Source of the DNA: Cyrtodaria siliqua | Lineage: Eukaryota > Mollusca > Bivalvia > Adapedonta > Hiatellidae | DNA length: 64,000 bases | Assembly: GCA_037043455.1 (NCBI GenBank) | Contig: JAWPHD010001229.1 | Location: 62,001 to 126,000 of the forward strand | Direction: 5' to 3' | Shown here: positions 34,809-46,629 of the stretch, piece after piece | Layout: the number at the start of each line of letters is the position of its first letter | How positions within the stretch are numbered: position 1 is the stretch's first letter | Position numbers and translations under genes: made by a program | The notes under the pieces: generated by a model | What the model saw: only the letters and a program-made list of their open reading frames with translations | The model's database searches: none | What the model was told of the DNA's origin: nothing

Positions 34809-34997
34809 TTAACCCTTTCGATGCCACAGTAGAAAACATTGAATTCTGCGATCATTGTAAACCCAGATCAACCTGCACTGTTCGCTACTGAGTCAGAATG
34901 TTTTCCGTAACTCTTTTTACAAAAAACATTACCGGAAGGTTTGAATTAAATTTTTAGCAGACGTTATTTGAAATTTGGCAGCGAAAGGGTTAAAGAG
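34809..34997. mobile_element. MITE with CTTTAACCCTTTCG ends, ~190 bp
   Basis: Left CTTTAACCCTTTCGATGCC and right GGCAGCGAAAGGGTTAAAG are inverted copies. The interior has CCCAGATCAACCTGCACTGT. Confidence 0.75.
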
Positions 34998-35009
34998 GTG
35001 GTCTCCTAA

Positions 35010-35342
35010 GCCGGTGTGACTAGTTTACACCAGGTGAGACTAGTATACACCAGATGTGACTAGTATACACCAGGTGTGACTAGTTTACACCAGGTGAGAC
35101 TAGTATACACCAGGTGTGACTATATACACCAGGTGTGACTAGTATACACCAGGTGTGACTAGTTTACACCAGGTGTGACTAGTATACACCAGTTGTGACT
35201 AGTTTACACCAGGTGTGACTAGTATACACCAGGTGTGACTAGTATACACCAGTTGTGACTAGTATACACCAGGTGTGACTAGTATATACCAGGTGTGACT
35301 AGTTTACACCAGGTGTGACTAGTATACACCAGGTGTGACAAG
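35010..35342 (+). repeat. Minisatellite, 20 bp unit, about 16 copies
   Basis: The unit is CACCAGGTGTGACTAGTATA with ACCAGTTGTG and GTGAGAC variants and one 18 bp copy. It contains CACCAGGTGTG, a palindromic E-box-like CAGGTG, in most units. Confidence 0.95.
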
Positions 35343-35547
35343 CAGAAAATGTTGAAAATGAAGTTTCGGTCTAAATGATTTAATACTGCCATTGTTTCGC
35401 TTGCAAGCTAAGACTTTAAGGCACCCTGTCTGGTTTCAAGTGTACATCTCATGTAGACTTTAAACCTTTTATAGATATGAAAGTAGGTATTGGACGCGAC
35501 ATACAATCTCATTATGGAGAACATTTGCATGAAGTCTTATCAAAGTT

Positions 35548-35998
35548 GGTCCGTATTCATAAAGTCACTTAGCAATATCTTAAGTCAAAATTTATCAATT
35601 TTTTTCTATCGTTCTTTATATGTTTAAGCCTTAACCCGCTACATGTATATAATATACTGTTCTTTGTTTGAATCAAGACCATTCCATGTATGTGACAAAG
35701 GGGGTGTTTTGGGGGAAATGACTGATCAGCAGCCAGACATGACAAACCCTGTCAGCATGTTAGTAAGGTTGATCTGGCTTTACAATGGATGCAAAGGCTA
35801 TTATAGTCGTGCTTAGGTGTTAAGGGTTAATAATGCTAATGAATTAATAAAACCCACAGCTAAAAATTGATCTTAAAATAGATGCTCTATAGTGTCGCTG
35901 AGAGGTTAATAAGGATATATGAAAATATGTAAATTTCTTAAATTTTTACTTAAGTAATATGTTCTACTTAAGATGCGTTATGAATACGAGCCCAGGAT
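35548..35998. mobile_element. Element with CGTATTCATAA inverted ends, ~450 bp, nested
   Basis: The left end TTGGTCCGTATTCATAAAG and the right end reading GGGCTCGTATTCATAACGC on minus are inverted copies, both followed by ATCTTAAGT. A second inverted pair with CCTTAACCC..GGGTTAA ends (about 35630-35830) lies inside. Confidence 0.65.
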
Positions 35999-35999
35999 A

Positions 36000-37380
36000 T
36001 CAAGTAGATGTGACCAGATTTTACTGTTAAAATCACAAAAGTGCCATAACTATAGAAATTAACAATGAACTGGAACATATGAAAAGGTATTAATATATCT
36101 AATTTTAGAAATATATAAACTTAAAATGTATCACTAATACCAGGACCATTTTAGTATACGTCAATCTACCGTCCCTGATAATACATAGGGGATATTTAAC
36201 AAACAGTATTTTTATTTATTATATAACTTCATTGATATACTATATAGACAAGGGAAACGTAGCCTGAATAGGATCTATTTTACAACCTGACAATAGAGAG
36301 CAAAGAAGAATAACTGTTGGACATTTTTTAACAGAACAAGACAATCATTGTTTTGTCCCTTGAAATAATATATTTATCACACAAGATGTGCAAGACAATT
36401 CAAAATTTACAATAATCTGGATCTTACATTCTCCCTAACATTAAATAAAGTCAATAATAAATGAGCACTCATGTAATTCAATTCACAAATGTCTGTTCCA
36501 ATATTTAAATATGTAAATAGCAATGGATATAAAGAAATACATCATATTTAACAATCACTATCGCCTGTAAGCGACAGAAAAGATAAGGAGAAATAATTCA
36601 TGACAGTGGGCGAAAATATAAAGTTATACAAGTACTTGTATATTTATGACAAAAAAGGGTAAATATATAAATAATATTAATACCAAGTTAACACTCAGTT
36701 GTATATTTTATCTAAATTTGAGCACCGTTATATAGTGCCTATAAAGTCGGAGCACAACATTCAGATTAAGTTTATCCCTTGAAATAGGTACATTTATCGT
36801 ACGTTATTTTGACATTATGATTTATAGATTTTATTGTAAATAAACGTCAAACAACAGGGATATGATATTTTCTATAGCATCGTTAACAATATATGTACTG
36901 ACCTTGCGAACACATACAAATAAATCCCTACATATTTACAATATTTACATCAAATCGTAAACTATAAATAAATCATAAATATTTACAACATTCATTTGGA
37001 GTAATCCGTTTTGCCTCGTGTGTGCAAGTTTCAATTATCCATAGTAGTATGTCGAGTATACATAAACAGCATTAAGAAAGCATGCAGCATATAGTGACCT
37101 TTTCAATAACTTACACACACTGACAGTGTCTATTTGATAGGTCATCACAAAGTTTAATTATTCATAACCGGATTAAGTGGGTAATTCAGAACATCTTTGG
37201 ATAAATGAAACTGGAACTGGCAATTTAACATATTTCATTTAAATTTAAATAAGTAAATGATCATTGACACATACGGATACCTAGGTATTGTATTTAAGAT
37301 GTCGCAGTGTATCAGTTGCATTACCTTGTTGGTAAGTATATTTTCTACATTGTTGTTATTGTTAAAATAATATGTTAGTT
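36000..37380. other. AT-rich intergenic DNA
   Basis: No repeat, element or coding stretch was seen in these 1.4 kb. Confidence 0.5.
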
Positions 37381-37540
37381 AACTAGACATCAAGAGCAAC
37401 ATTCCTGTGAAGATTCATGAGAATCCGTCGAGAAGTTTCAGAGGAGTAGTCGCAACAAAAAAAGGTTTACGTGCAGAAGGACCGACAGACGCCGCACCAC
37501 GGTATAAGCTCTGCTGATCTTTGATCAGTAGAGCTAAAAA
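37381..37540. repeat. Dispersed repeat end (CTCTGCTGATC..GATCAGTAGAGC)
   Basis: Carries GAGCAACATTCCTGTGAAG, TTTCAGAGGAGTAGTCGCAA, a CGACAGACGCCGCACCACGG run and the terminal ATAAGCTCTGCTGATC/GATCAGTAGAGC palindrome. Relatives of this end are at 14.6, 49.4 and 55.6 kb. Confidence 0.65.
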
Positions 37541-38350
37541 CAAGAGGGAAAGATGTATGCACCCAGACAGATGGCCATTGATACAAGCGCACTGTCTGGA
37601 GATAGAACGATTCAGGACGGACGGTAAAGATGTTGAAATAGTCGAAAAATTAGAAGAACTGTGGGATGTCAGCGATTTCAATAAATAGAAAACTTTGTTA
37701 AGGAACGATGATAAAGACTTCGAGTTTTAAAATGTTGTCTTAATTCTTTAATGTTATTTCTTTTTTTTTTTAGTTCTTTAAAGTTTTACTGCAAGACACT
37801 GTGACAATATGAAAAGTAGGACACAAAGTGCCAAAATATAGCGTTTGTTGTTAGTCTTGCGGGATGCAAGAAGTTTGAGGCGTGGGTAATGTAGTGAAAA
37901 TTATTTATAACACCTTATTTCCTAATTATTACTATATACCTATCAATAATACAAACATAGTACCTTCATTTTTCTTACAATGGAATACAACAACCCGTAT
38001 CACACTACAGGTTATCAGTATGCTTCTAAAATAGACTTAGTATCACCATCTTACTAAAAATAGATTTAGGTACTACTTTTAGCCTATTTAATGATGTCAC
38101 TTTGTGTGAATTGGAATGTTAGGAACTAGCATTAACGTTTTGACGCGAAATATTAACTATTAAAATGTGTGAATGTGTGCATTTATGAATATAGAGATAA
38201 TTAAAGAAATTATAATACCAAACAATGTGTTTAGTGTGAATATTGGTGTGGTGTTGGTGGCTAATATTATTTGGGTCATGAAGTGAAAAAAATCGTCTGC
38301 TTGAGTAGATCTGATAGTAAACCAAGGTGTAAATTTATAAAAGGTGAACA
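37541..38350. other. AT-rich spacer upstream of the recombinase pseudogene
   Basis: Nothing coding is supported here; minus-strand frames at 38119-38570 are shadows of AT-rich sequence and of the pseudogene start. Confidence 0.5.
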
Positions 38351-39924
38351 ATGAATGAATTTGAAACAACTGACTTTGGGACTCTGTTGGGTGGTGATAT
38401 TTTGGAACTTTTGGATTTCCAAGATGAAGAAAAATCTTATGTGCAAGAAGTAATTCAACAAGAACCAGGTTCGGCAGAAAGTGGAAGTTTGACAGCTGCT
38501 GCCATCTGCCAGTAAGCAATCTGAGCACACAGACCATCCAAATCAGAAACAGGGTCAGTAAAACTGCCAAACATTAATAAAGAAAATGAAAAGCGTCCAA
38601 CATTTTTGCCAATTAAGAAAACCAAAGGCCGAGTTTATTGAGAGCATGAAAAATAAAAACACTGCAAGGAAGACCGAATCTGTAGTTCACCAGTTCACAA
38701 CCTGGCTTCGCCAAGCACCGAGGTTGGAGACAAGAGATTAGGCATATGAACTCGATAATTATATCGGCTCCTTTCTGCTGTCTATAAGAAAAGCTGATGG
38801 ATCGGGCTATGAACCAGACACTCTGACAAGCTATCACAAGAGTATCGATAGATATTTGTGGACAAAACGTACCCATTCAGTCTTGTTACCGACAAGGAAT
38901 TTTGTACGTCAAGAACGATCCTAGCCTCGAAAAGGAAGGAAATGAAACAAAAAGAGAAGGGAAATAAACCCAGTGCTGCAGAGCCATTAACCACACGAGG
39001 AAGACATGCTAAAAGAAAAGGGGTGCATCGGTTTAAACAGCCCACAACAGCTTTTAAACAAAATATGGCTAAACAATACTATGCTGTTTGGTTTACGTGG
39101 TGGTAGCGAGAACCATCAGCTACGATGGGGTGATATTAGTCTTAAAGATGACGAGCGAGGTAATGAGTTTCTCGAGATTAATGAGCGAAACACGAAATCC
39201 AGAACAGGAGAAACAAGTGGTACTCACCAAAGGGCTTTCCGACCGAAGCTGTTTGCACATGATGACATAGAGAACTGTCCGGTCCATGCATATAAATTGT
39301 TTCGCAGTCATCGACCCGAATCAATGTGTCTTCCTGAATTGCCTTTTTATTTGGCAATTAATCAGCATCGTCGAGAACATTCACACTTGTGGTACAAATG
39401 TTAGCCATTAGGCGAGAACACACTTTAGTCACTTATGAAAAACATGGCGACAAAGGCCAATTTGCCTCGCAAAAAAACTAATCACAGTGCCAGGAAAACT
39501 ACTTTGTGCACAAAACTGTTACATGCAGGAACAGCTCCTAACACAATTCAGCAACTGACCGGTCACAAGAATGTGCAGAATGTAAATAATTATGCAAATG
39601 CGTCCTGTGACATGCAGAGACAGATATCGAATATTTTATCGGACAACGAAATTCCCTTAAATTGCCACTTGACAATGGATTGTGCAACACAAATCCAGGA
39701 GCTTCACAATCAACCGGTCGGCCCAATCTACATTTGGTCTACAGGGGCAGAGTCAACCGCAATCCACATACAGCGCGTGCAGTACTTCTAGCCGATCTTA
39801 TTCTGGTGAAATCCTTCAAAACGCGAGGCTAATGAACTGCAACATCACAATTAATCATAACTACACGAATTCACCGGCTCCAAAACGCAAACGTCTAGGT
39901 ATTATTGACAGCGACAGTGAGTAA
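38351..39924 (+). pseudogene. Crypton-type tyrosine recombinase (KIAA1958/QRICH1-like), decayed
   Basis: It starts at ATG 38351 (MNEFETTDFGTLLGGD) and ends at 39922-39924 after SPAPKRKRLGIIDSDSE. The core-binding half (38590-38930) holds MKNKNTARKTE and GYEPDTLTSYHKSIDRYLW. The catalytic half (39006-39700) holds LFGLRGG, LRWGDISL, NHSARKT, LTGHKNV and NNYANA: the R, HxxR, H and Y positions of tyrosine recombinases are all visible. Lesions are a stop near 38515, frame changes near 38550-38590, ~38900 and ~39005, TAG at 39402-39404 and 39426-39428, and a frame change near 39700. Such proteins cut and join DNA; vertebrate relatives are domesticated. No flanking direct repeats were recognised. 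Confidence 0.85.
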
Positions 39925-40290
39925 ACACGCGGCCTTAAAATGTGAATAGTTCGACACTTGTAAAGATTTAAACTCCTTGTGATCCTTTGAATTGTTAATG
40001 GTTTTGTCTAGTTCCAAAGCAGTTAAATTACAAACTATCGCGCAAACGCTACTGCCAACAGGTTATTGACAGTTAGTTCGCCATGTGTTTTGTTATATAC
40101 ATTGCAGTTGATGCCCTCTAACATGTGTAGTGATGATGAAATATATTCATACACGTTAGTCTTGCAAAATAGTTCTTTCTTGTTGTTATTTTATGAATTT
40201 GAATTAAATAAATGTTGCTTTAGTTTTGATTTTTGTGCTTCTGTGTTCTATTTTAATTATATGTAGCAGGTATATAATATATATAATAAA
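39925..40290. other. AT-rich spacer
   Basis: Contains AATAAATG at about 40207, which could have served as poly-A signal for the recombinase, and nothing else I can support. Confidence 0.4.
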
Positions 40291-40438
40291 CTAGAGTGAC
40301 GTGTTCTGGAAGTTTGTATTACCTCTCCTAGGTAAATGCCAGATCAGGATCACACTCGAGGCTCCCGCTCTGATGTGATCCTTGATCTGGCATTTACCTT
40401 CTCGAGGTGATACAAACTTCCAGAACACATTACACTAG
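40291..40438. mobile_element. Palindromic MITE, ~148 bp
   Basis: Arms ACTAGAGTGACGTGTTCTGG and CCAGAACACATTACACTAGT are inverted and continue through AAGTTTGTAT and GGTAAATGCCAGATCA to a short centre, so nearly the whole element folds back. Confidence 0.9.
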
Positions 40439-40789
40439 TAATAATCCTATTTTAAAGAGATCTGTCCAATTTCTTGTGACTTTGAAGTTTCAGTATGTTG
40501 GTTTATACTGGATAATCAATCACTAAATAGCTAGAGTTTGTGCAGATGTCTTTCAATATTACATGAGTTCTATTAAAATGGATTTACAATGATATTTTAA
40601 TTTTTACAAGATAGACTGGAAAAAATGCTAAAAAAATATTTACACTATTAACACTTTTTAAACATTTTGAATCGTTTCAAAGTATTAAAGCTGTCGAAGA
40701 CTGGAAGAAACACATATTAAGATCAGCTAATCAAGACAAAAACGTACGGCTCCCCAACTCACCCGAACAGACATAATTGACGACCCTAG

Positions 40790-41310
40790 GTCCAACCGTT
40801 CTCTATTGATCAGAGATCGTTTTGATATTCAATATCTCTGTGACCTTAACCTTTGACCTAGTGACCCACTGCGACCTTGACCAAGTTACCCCAAAATCAA
40901 TAGGTGTCATCTACTGTTCATGACCAACCATCCTTTGAAGTTTGAGGACCCTAGGTCCAACCATTGTCTAGTTATTGATCGGACATCGTTTTGATAGTCA
41001 AGATCACCGTGACCTTGAAATCTGACCTAGTGACCCCAAAATCAATAGGAGTCATCTACTTGTCATGAACAACCATCCTTCCAAGTTTGAAGACCATATG
41101 ACCAACCATTGTCTAGTTATTGATCGGCATAGTTTTGATACTCAAGGTCACCTTGACCTTTGACCTAGTGACCCCAAAATCAATAGGGGTCATCTAATGG
41201 TCATGACCAACCATCTTTCCAAGTTTGTGGACCCTAGGTCCAACCATTCTCTAGTTATTGATCGGACATCGTTTGTGACACAGACCCACACACAGACCGA
41301 CAGACATACA
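40790..41310 (+). repeat. Tandem array, ~150 bp unit with TGACCTAGTGACCCC
   Basis: Three to four units with CAATAGG.GTCATCTACT, CATGAC.AACCATCCTT, GACCCTAGGTCCAACCATT and GTCTAGTTATTGATCGG. It is a cousin of the 22.8-34 kb array and again carries TTGACCTTTGACCTA. Confidence 0.8.
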
Positions 41311-41499
41311 GACAGAAAGCACAACATCAACATTGCTCCCATACCACACTTTGTGTCATACCACACTTTGTGTGGAGGAGCCATAATTAAATCATTTTTA
41401 TTTAAGCTTGAATAAATATTTAGATTATCAATATAATCATATGCTATACTGTATAGCATCTGTAATACGGGTCATACATGTTTGTATTTATTTATTTAG

Positions 41500-41749
41500 A
41501 CCGTCATGGTAGATCCCAAACTGAAGCTACAGCAGACCAAGGACATGAGATGGCTTTCACATGACAATGCCACCCGAGTGCTTCACAAGTGTCTGCCTTC
41601 AGTCATCACAGGCTTAGAGAGGGAAGCTGAAGAATGAAACAACACACAAGCCTCTGCTCTTTCAGTCTTCGTCCGGAAGTACACGTTTGTTGCCTCATTC
41701 CTGATGATGAGACTTGCCACCACTATCTCAGCAGTCCAGAAATATGCAG
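41500..41749 (+). pseudogene. hAT transposase-like exon (ZNF862-like), central part
   Basis: The exon is bounded by TTATTTAG|ACC and GCAG|GTAAAG, ending in phase 1. It encodes KLQQTKDMRWLSHDNATRVL and SALSVFVRKYTFVASFLMMR, matching the RWLS region of ZNF862-like proteins derived from hAT transposases. One in-frame TGA (41635-41637) follows LEREAEE, where a sense codon is expected. The C-terminal dimerisation part lies 9 kb downstream at 50.7-51.4 kb in the same orientation, so both may belong to one intron-bearing gene, now broken. Identification of the family is from motif memory. Confidence 0.65.
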
Positions 41750-42179
41750 GTAAAGCTCAGTTAAGTCATCTCAAGAAATATATGTTTTATATATTTTGAA
41801 CTGCCAAATGATTTAAATGACTGTATCATCGTTCCACTTCACAACTGCTAGGTTTTTTAAACACATTTTATAACTTTTTTTCTCAGAAGCGTGATGCCAT
41901 TTACACGACAGTAGGGCCACTGATCCCTAGGACGAAGGCCTTATTATCAGACATCAGACTAGTAGCTAGTCTATGGTGCTAGTTCATCAGAAGACAAGGA
42001 AGACAATCACACACGAAAGTATGGGTTAAAATGATGAATATGGTAGATTTAACAGAAATGGAGATATTCATTCACAGGGTTTGTCCATTTTCTCTCAGTA
42101 TTCTCTTAAACCAAAAGCCTAGTGCATACAGTTTGTGAAAAAGTGACCTAAACGTAAAAACTGAACGTAAAAAATATTA

Positions 42180-42480
42180 AGTTATCTGCCCTTTGCTTGG
42201 AGGGTCAAGGTCACTTTAACATTTGCTTTGTCGTTGATATTAACAATCTGTGCAAGTTTGGTAAAGATCAAATAATAAATGAAGGTGCTAGAGTGTTCAA
42301 AAGGCAGAAAATGGCATTTTTCAGAATAAACAAACGGCCGTAACTCTGGTGTTTCTAATCCAATTTGGCTGGTTTTCGAACTTGTCCGAACTTTCATTGA
42401 TATTAACAATCTGTACAAGTTTTGTAAAGATCAAATAAGAAATGAAGGTGCTAGAGTGTTCACAAGGCTTATTATGGCAT
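42180..42480 (+). repeat. GATCTGGCTGG-family units
   Basis: Two units with AATTTGGCTGGTTTTCGAAC, GTGCAAGTTTGGTAAAGATC and AAATGAAGGTGCTAGAGTGT. Confidence 0.75.
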
Positions 42481-42599
42481 TGTTTAACGTCGAATCAAAA
42501 TAATTTTCGACAAGGATCAACATCATTTCATACTGATCATTTTAGAAAAAGTCCCATATCAATATTACTTATAATTTTTAAGAAGTACTCGCTACAAAC

Positions 42600-42960
42600 T
42601 TGTATTTTGAAAATCTATTTTTAGCTGTGGTGGCCATCTTGAATTTCCGACCAACCTGAAATGTTGCTCGGATCATTTAGACATCAAGAGCAACATTCCT
42701 GTGAAGTTTCAAGTTTGGTATCTGTAAGTGTTATAGTATATAAAATACGGTCCGGACAAGCATTTTCTATTATACCTCTGTCATAGAAAATGCTTGACAC
42801 ACCGCTATCCCAAGATGTATCCACATACCAAGTTTGGTATCTCTAAGACTTATAGTTTTGAAAATATAGCCCTGACAAGCATTTCGGAAGGACGGACGGA
42901 CGGGTGGGTGCACGCCTATAGTCCCCTCCCGGGACCGGTGGGGGACTAATAACACCGTAA
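42600..42960 (+). repeat. Dispersed repeat ending in GGGACCGGTGGGGGACTAA
   Basis: Has GTGGTGGCCATCTTGAATTT, GAGCAACATTCCTGTGAAG, two AAGTTTGGTATCT units and a GGACGGACGGACGGG run before the end. Related to 55.4-55.6 kb. Confidence 0.6.
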
Positions 42961-43034
42961 ATAACTCAATATCAATATTGTTAATTATATGCTGTCAAAC
43001 TACTCACAAACATCAGAAACCATCTTTATTAGAT

Positions 43035-44120
43035 CACCTGAGCAGATCACCTTACACGAAGGCTCAAGGTGATCTATTGGGATCACTCTTCGTCCGTCGT
43101 CGGAGTTAACTTTTGCTTCGAACGACTTCTCCTCAGAAACCGCTTGGCCAATTTTGACCAAACTTCACATGTATTATCCTTAGATGAATGCTTTTAAGAT
43201 TTGTTTAAATTAGGTCAGCGCAACATCCAAGATTGCCACTATTACCATATATAGTCAAAACCTTAAAAAATCTTCTCAAGAACCGCTGGACAGATTTCGA
43301 CAGTTTTTCTTTTAAAATGATCGCAAACGCCTCGACTATCAAGTTTGTTCAAAAGAAGTCCCCAGGGTTAAAAATCACTGCGCCCTGGGGGTCCAACGTT
43401 TGTATATTGAGATTTTGCATGTTTTTCATAGACTTATATAGGAAAAACTTTAAAAATCTTCTTCTCTGAAACCACAAGGCACAGAGCTAAGTTTGTACAA
43501 ATGTTGACCCTGGGGTCTAATTTAGCCCCACCCTGAGGGTCACAGTTTTACATAGACTTATATAGGAAAAAAAATAAAGAAATCTTCTTCTCTGGAACTA
43601 CAAGAGCCAGAAGTTGAATATTATGCATTTACTATAAGATTATGGTCCTTTACCAAGTTTGTTCACATGGTGATGCTGGGGTCACATTTGGCCCCGCCCC
43701 AGGTGTCACATGTTTTACATAGACTTGTATAGGGACCAACTTAAAAAATCTTCTTTGAAACTGCAAGAGCCAGATGTTTAATATTTTGCATTTGCTATAA
43801 GCTTACGGTCCTCTACCAAGTTTGTTGAAATGGTGACCCTGATGTCACAATTGGTCCCACCCAGGGGTCACTGTTTTACATAGGCTTGTATAGGGAAAAA
43901 CTTCTTCTCTGGAACTACACGATTTTGATCTTTCTTTCGTATTTGATCTTTACCAAACTTTGTCAGTGTTTTTATATCAATGTTGTGAACACAACAGAGG
44001 CCACTTTTCTTGAACAATCTTAACCAAACTTGCATAGATTGTATATGACCATAAGATTTCGAAGAAGTTCGATAATGGGACAGTACTCAGGTGATTGATT
44101 TAGGGCCATCTTGGCCCTCA
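43035..44120. mobile_element. ~1.1 kb relative of the 31.5-33.2 kb element
   Basis: Starts ACCTGAGCAGATCACC with a GTCCGTCGTCGG run and repeats the same units (AAATCTTCTTCTCTG, CCAAGTTTGTTCA, GGGTCACAGTTTTACATAG). It ends CAGGTGATTGATTTAGGGCC, ATCTTGGCCCT. Internal units align with 31.5-33.2 kb although the ends differ. Confidence 0.65.
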
Positions 44121-44403
44121 TGTTAGATTGTGTTGTGTCTTTGAAATTTGTTGTTTCAAACCTTTTTTGTGAGAAATTTATATTATTGTTTTTAAAAAAA
44201 TATTTAAAACTGATGAAACATTACATTTTGAATAAAATAAGTTAGTCTCTTTTTTTAGTATCCAGAAGCTTATTGGACCTTTAAAATAGAATGCATGCTA
44301 GCTTATCCTCAAAAACAAAAACAAAGAAGCGTTGGCACCCAAAGGCTGTGCTCTTGTTAAATTGAGGCTGACTACATTCAAAATAAGGTTATTGTATTCT
44401 CGG

Positions 44404-44806
44404 AAACCAGAAATAGCACGAGTGGGGAAAGTGGTGACCATGAACTGGAATAAGTTGATCTCGTTAAGGAATATGTAGAATAGTGATCCAGAACTTGAGG
44501 CTGGTGATCTTGGAAATCTGGAATCCCCTCAAGAAGAAGCTGAAAACTTTTACGAAGAGGAGGCAGATAATGACAATATAGGCATTGTACGTAGAAAAAA
44601 AGCTAAAAAAGCCTGCAGTTCACAAGAACGTTTCATGGACTGAAGAAGAAGAAAATGAAATTAAAATTATTTTTAAGAAGTTTTTTTACAATAAATGTAG
44701 GCCTAAACTAGATTTTTATTGGAAGGCATTGAAAAAATGCAAACAGAATGGAGGAGTTATTCACATAAGAAAAAAGGATGTGTTGAAAAAGAAGTGTTTA
44801 GAATGA
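44404..44806 (+). pseudogene. Tandem exon copy 1: acidic segment plus Myb/SANT-like segment
   Basis: The acceptor is damaged (CTCGG where other copies have CTCAG) and a TAG interrupts the acidic part. In the next frame, 44585-44806 is the best-preserved second half: KNVSWTEEEENEIKIIFKKF, then CRPKLDFYWKALKKCK and RKKDVLKKKCLE. The W-x-x-E-E-E start followed by basic helices recalls the Myb/SANT-like domain common in invertebrate transposon-derived proteins. The acidic and basic halves are in different frames. Confidence 0.5.
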
Positions 44807-45009
44807 TTGATAAGCTACAGTAAACAGTGTGTCTGAGGCAAAGTGCTTTATAACAGTTAGCACACACTTACTGCATATACATTACAGAACCTTCATTTCT
44901 CAAAAGTCATTGGCACTTGGTCTATTAAAACACCTTCAGTGATAGTTTCTAGTTCTTTAATGTCTTGGATATAAAGGTTCTTTCTGGTAAATATAACTTA
45001 AATTCTCAG

Positions 45010-45412
45010 AAACCAGAAATAGCACGCACCAGTGGGGAAAGTGGTGACCGTAGCCTGGAATCAGTTGATCTCGTGAGGGATATGAATAGTGATCCAGAAC
45101 CTGAGGATGGTGATCCTGGAAATCTGGAATCCGCTCTGGAAGAAACTGAAAACTTTTATGAAGAAGAGGCAGATAATGACAATATAGGCCCCCTATGTAG
45201 AAAAAAAACTAAAGAAGCCTGCAGTTCACAAGAATGTTTCATGGACTGAAGAAGAAGAAAATGAAATTAAAATTATTTTTAAGTAGTTTTTTGACAATAA
45301 ATGTAGGCCTAAACTAGATTTTTATTTGAAGGCATTAAAGAAATGCAAACAGAATGAAGGAATTATTCACAGAAGAAAAAAAGATGTGTTGAAAAAGAAG
45401 TGTTTAGAATGA
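45010..45412 (+). pseudogene. Tandem exon copy 2
   Basis: Intact acceptor CTCAG. The acidic half reads KPEIARTSGESGDRSLES, DMNSDPEPEDGDPGNLES and ALEETENFYEEEADNDNIG. The A-run before KPAVHK is one base longer than in the other copies (A8). A TAG falls in the second half (TTTAAGTAG, 45281-45286). No start codon is needed, since it is an internal exon by appearance. Confidence 0.5.
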
Positions 45413-45623
45413 TTGATAAGCTACAGTAAACAGTGTGTCTGAGGCAAAGTGCTTTATAACAGTTAGCCCACACTTACTGCATATACATTATAGAACCTTC
45501 ATTTCTCAAAAGTCATTGGCACTTGGTCTATTACAACACCTTCAGTGATAGTTTCTAGATCTTTAATGTCTTGGATATAATTTCATAAAGGTTCTTTCTG
45601 GTAAATATAACTTAAATTCTCAG

Positions 45624-46026
45624 AAACCAGAAATAGCACGCACCAGTGGGGAAAGTGGTGACCGTGACCTGGAATCAGTTGATCTCGTGAGGGATATGAA
45701 TAGTGATCCAGAACCTGAGGATGGTGATCCTGGAAATCTGGAATCCGCTCTGGAAGAAACTGAAAACTTTTACGAAGAAGAGGCAGATAATGACAATATA
45801 GGCCCTGTATGTAGAAAAAAAGCTAAAGAAGCCTGCAGTTCACAAGAATGTTTCATGGACTGAAGAAGAAGAAAATGAAATTAAAATTATTTTTAAGAAG
45901 TTTTTTACAATAAATGTAGGCCTAAACCAGATTTTTATTTGAAGGCATTGAAAAAATGCAAACAGAATGGAGGAATTATTCACAGAAGAAAAAAAGATGT
46001 GTTGAAAAAGAAGTGTTTAGAATGAT
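45624..46026 (+). pseudogene. Tandem exon copy 3
   Basis: Intact acceptor and acidic half, as in copy 2 with DLES for SLES. One T is missing in the TTTTTTACAATAAATG run (about 45900-45912) relative to copy 1, shifting the frame within the Myb-like half. Confidence 0.5.
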
Positions 46027-46228
46027 TGATAAGCTACAGTAAACAGTGTGTCTGAGGCAATGTGCTTTATAACAGTTAGCCCACACTTACTGCATATACA
46101 TTATAGAACCTTCATTTCTCAAAAGTCATTGGCACTTGGTCTATTAAAACACCTTCAGTGATAGTTTCTAGTTCTTTAATGTCTTGGATATAAAGGTTCT
46201 TTCTGGTAAATATAACTTAAATTCTCAG

Positions 46229-46629
46229 AAACCAGAAATAGCACGCACCAGTGGGGAAAGTGGTGACCGTGACCTGGAATCAGTTGATCTCGTGAGGGAT
46301 ATGAATAGTGATCCAGAACCTGAGGATGGTGATCCTGGAAATCTGGAATCCGCTCTGGAAGAAACTGAAAACTTTTACGAAGAAGAGGCAGATAATGACA
46401 ATATAGGCCCTGTATGTAGAAAAAAAGCTAAAGAAGCCTGCAGTTCACAAGAATGTTTCATGGACTGAAGAAGAAGAAAATGAAATTAAAATTATTTTTA
46501 AGAAGTTTTTTACAATAAATGTAGGCCTAAACCAGATTTTTATTTGAAGGCATTGAAAAAATGCAAACAGAATGGAGGAGTTATTCACAGAAGTAAAAAG
46601 GATGTGTTGAAAAAGAAGTGTTTAGAATG
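46229..46629 (+). pseudogene. Tandem exon copy 4
   Basis: Nearly identical to copy 3, sharing its missing T, so copies 3 and 4 arose from each other after that deletion. The acidic half is open from before the acceptor to TGA at 46466-46468. Confidence 0.5.

Noticed and set aside
35010..35342. CRISPR-like array of regularly spaced repeats
   Set aside because: There are no unique spacers: the 20 bp unit is contiguous, and the genome is eukaryotic.
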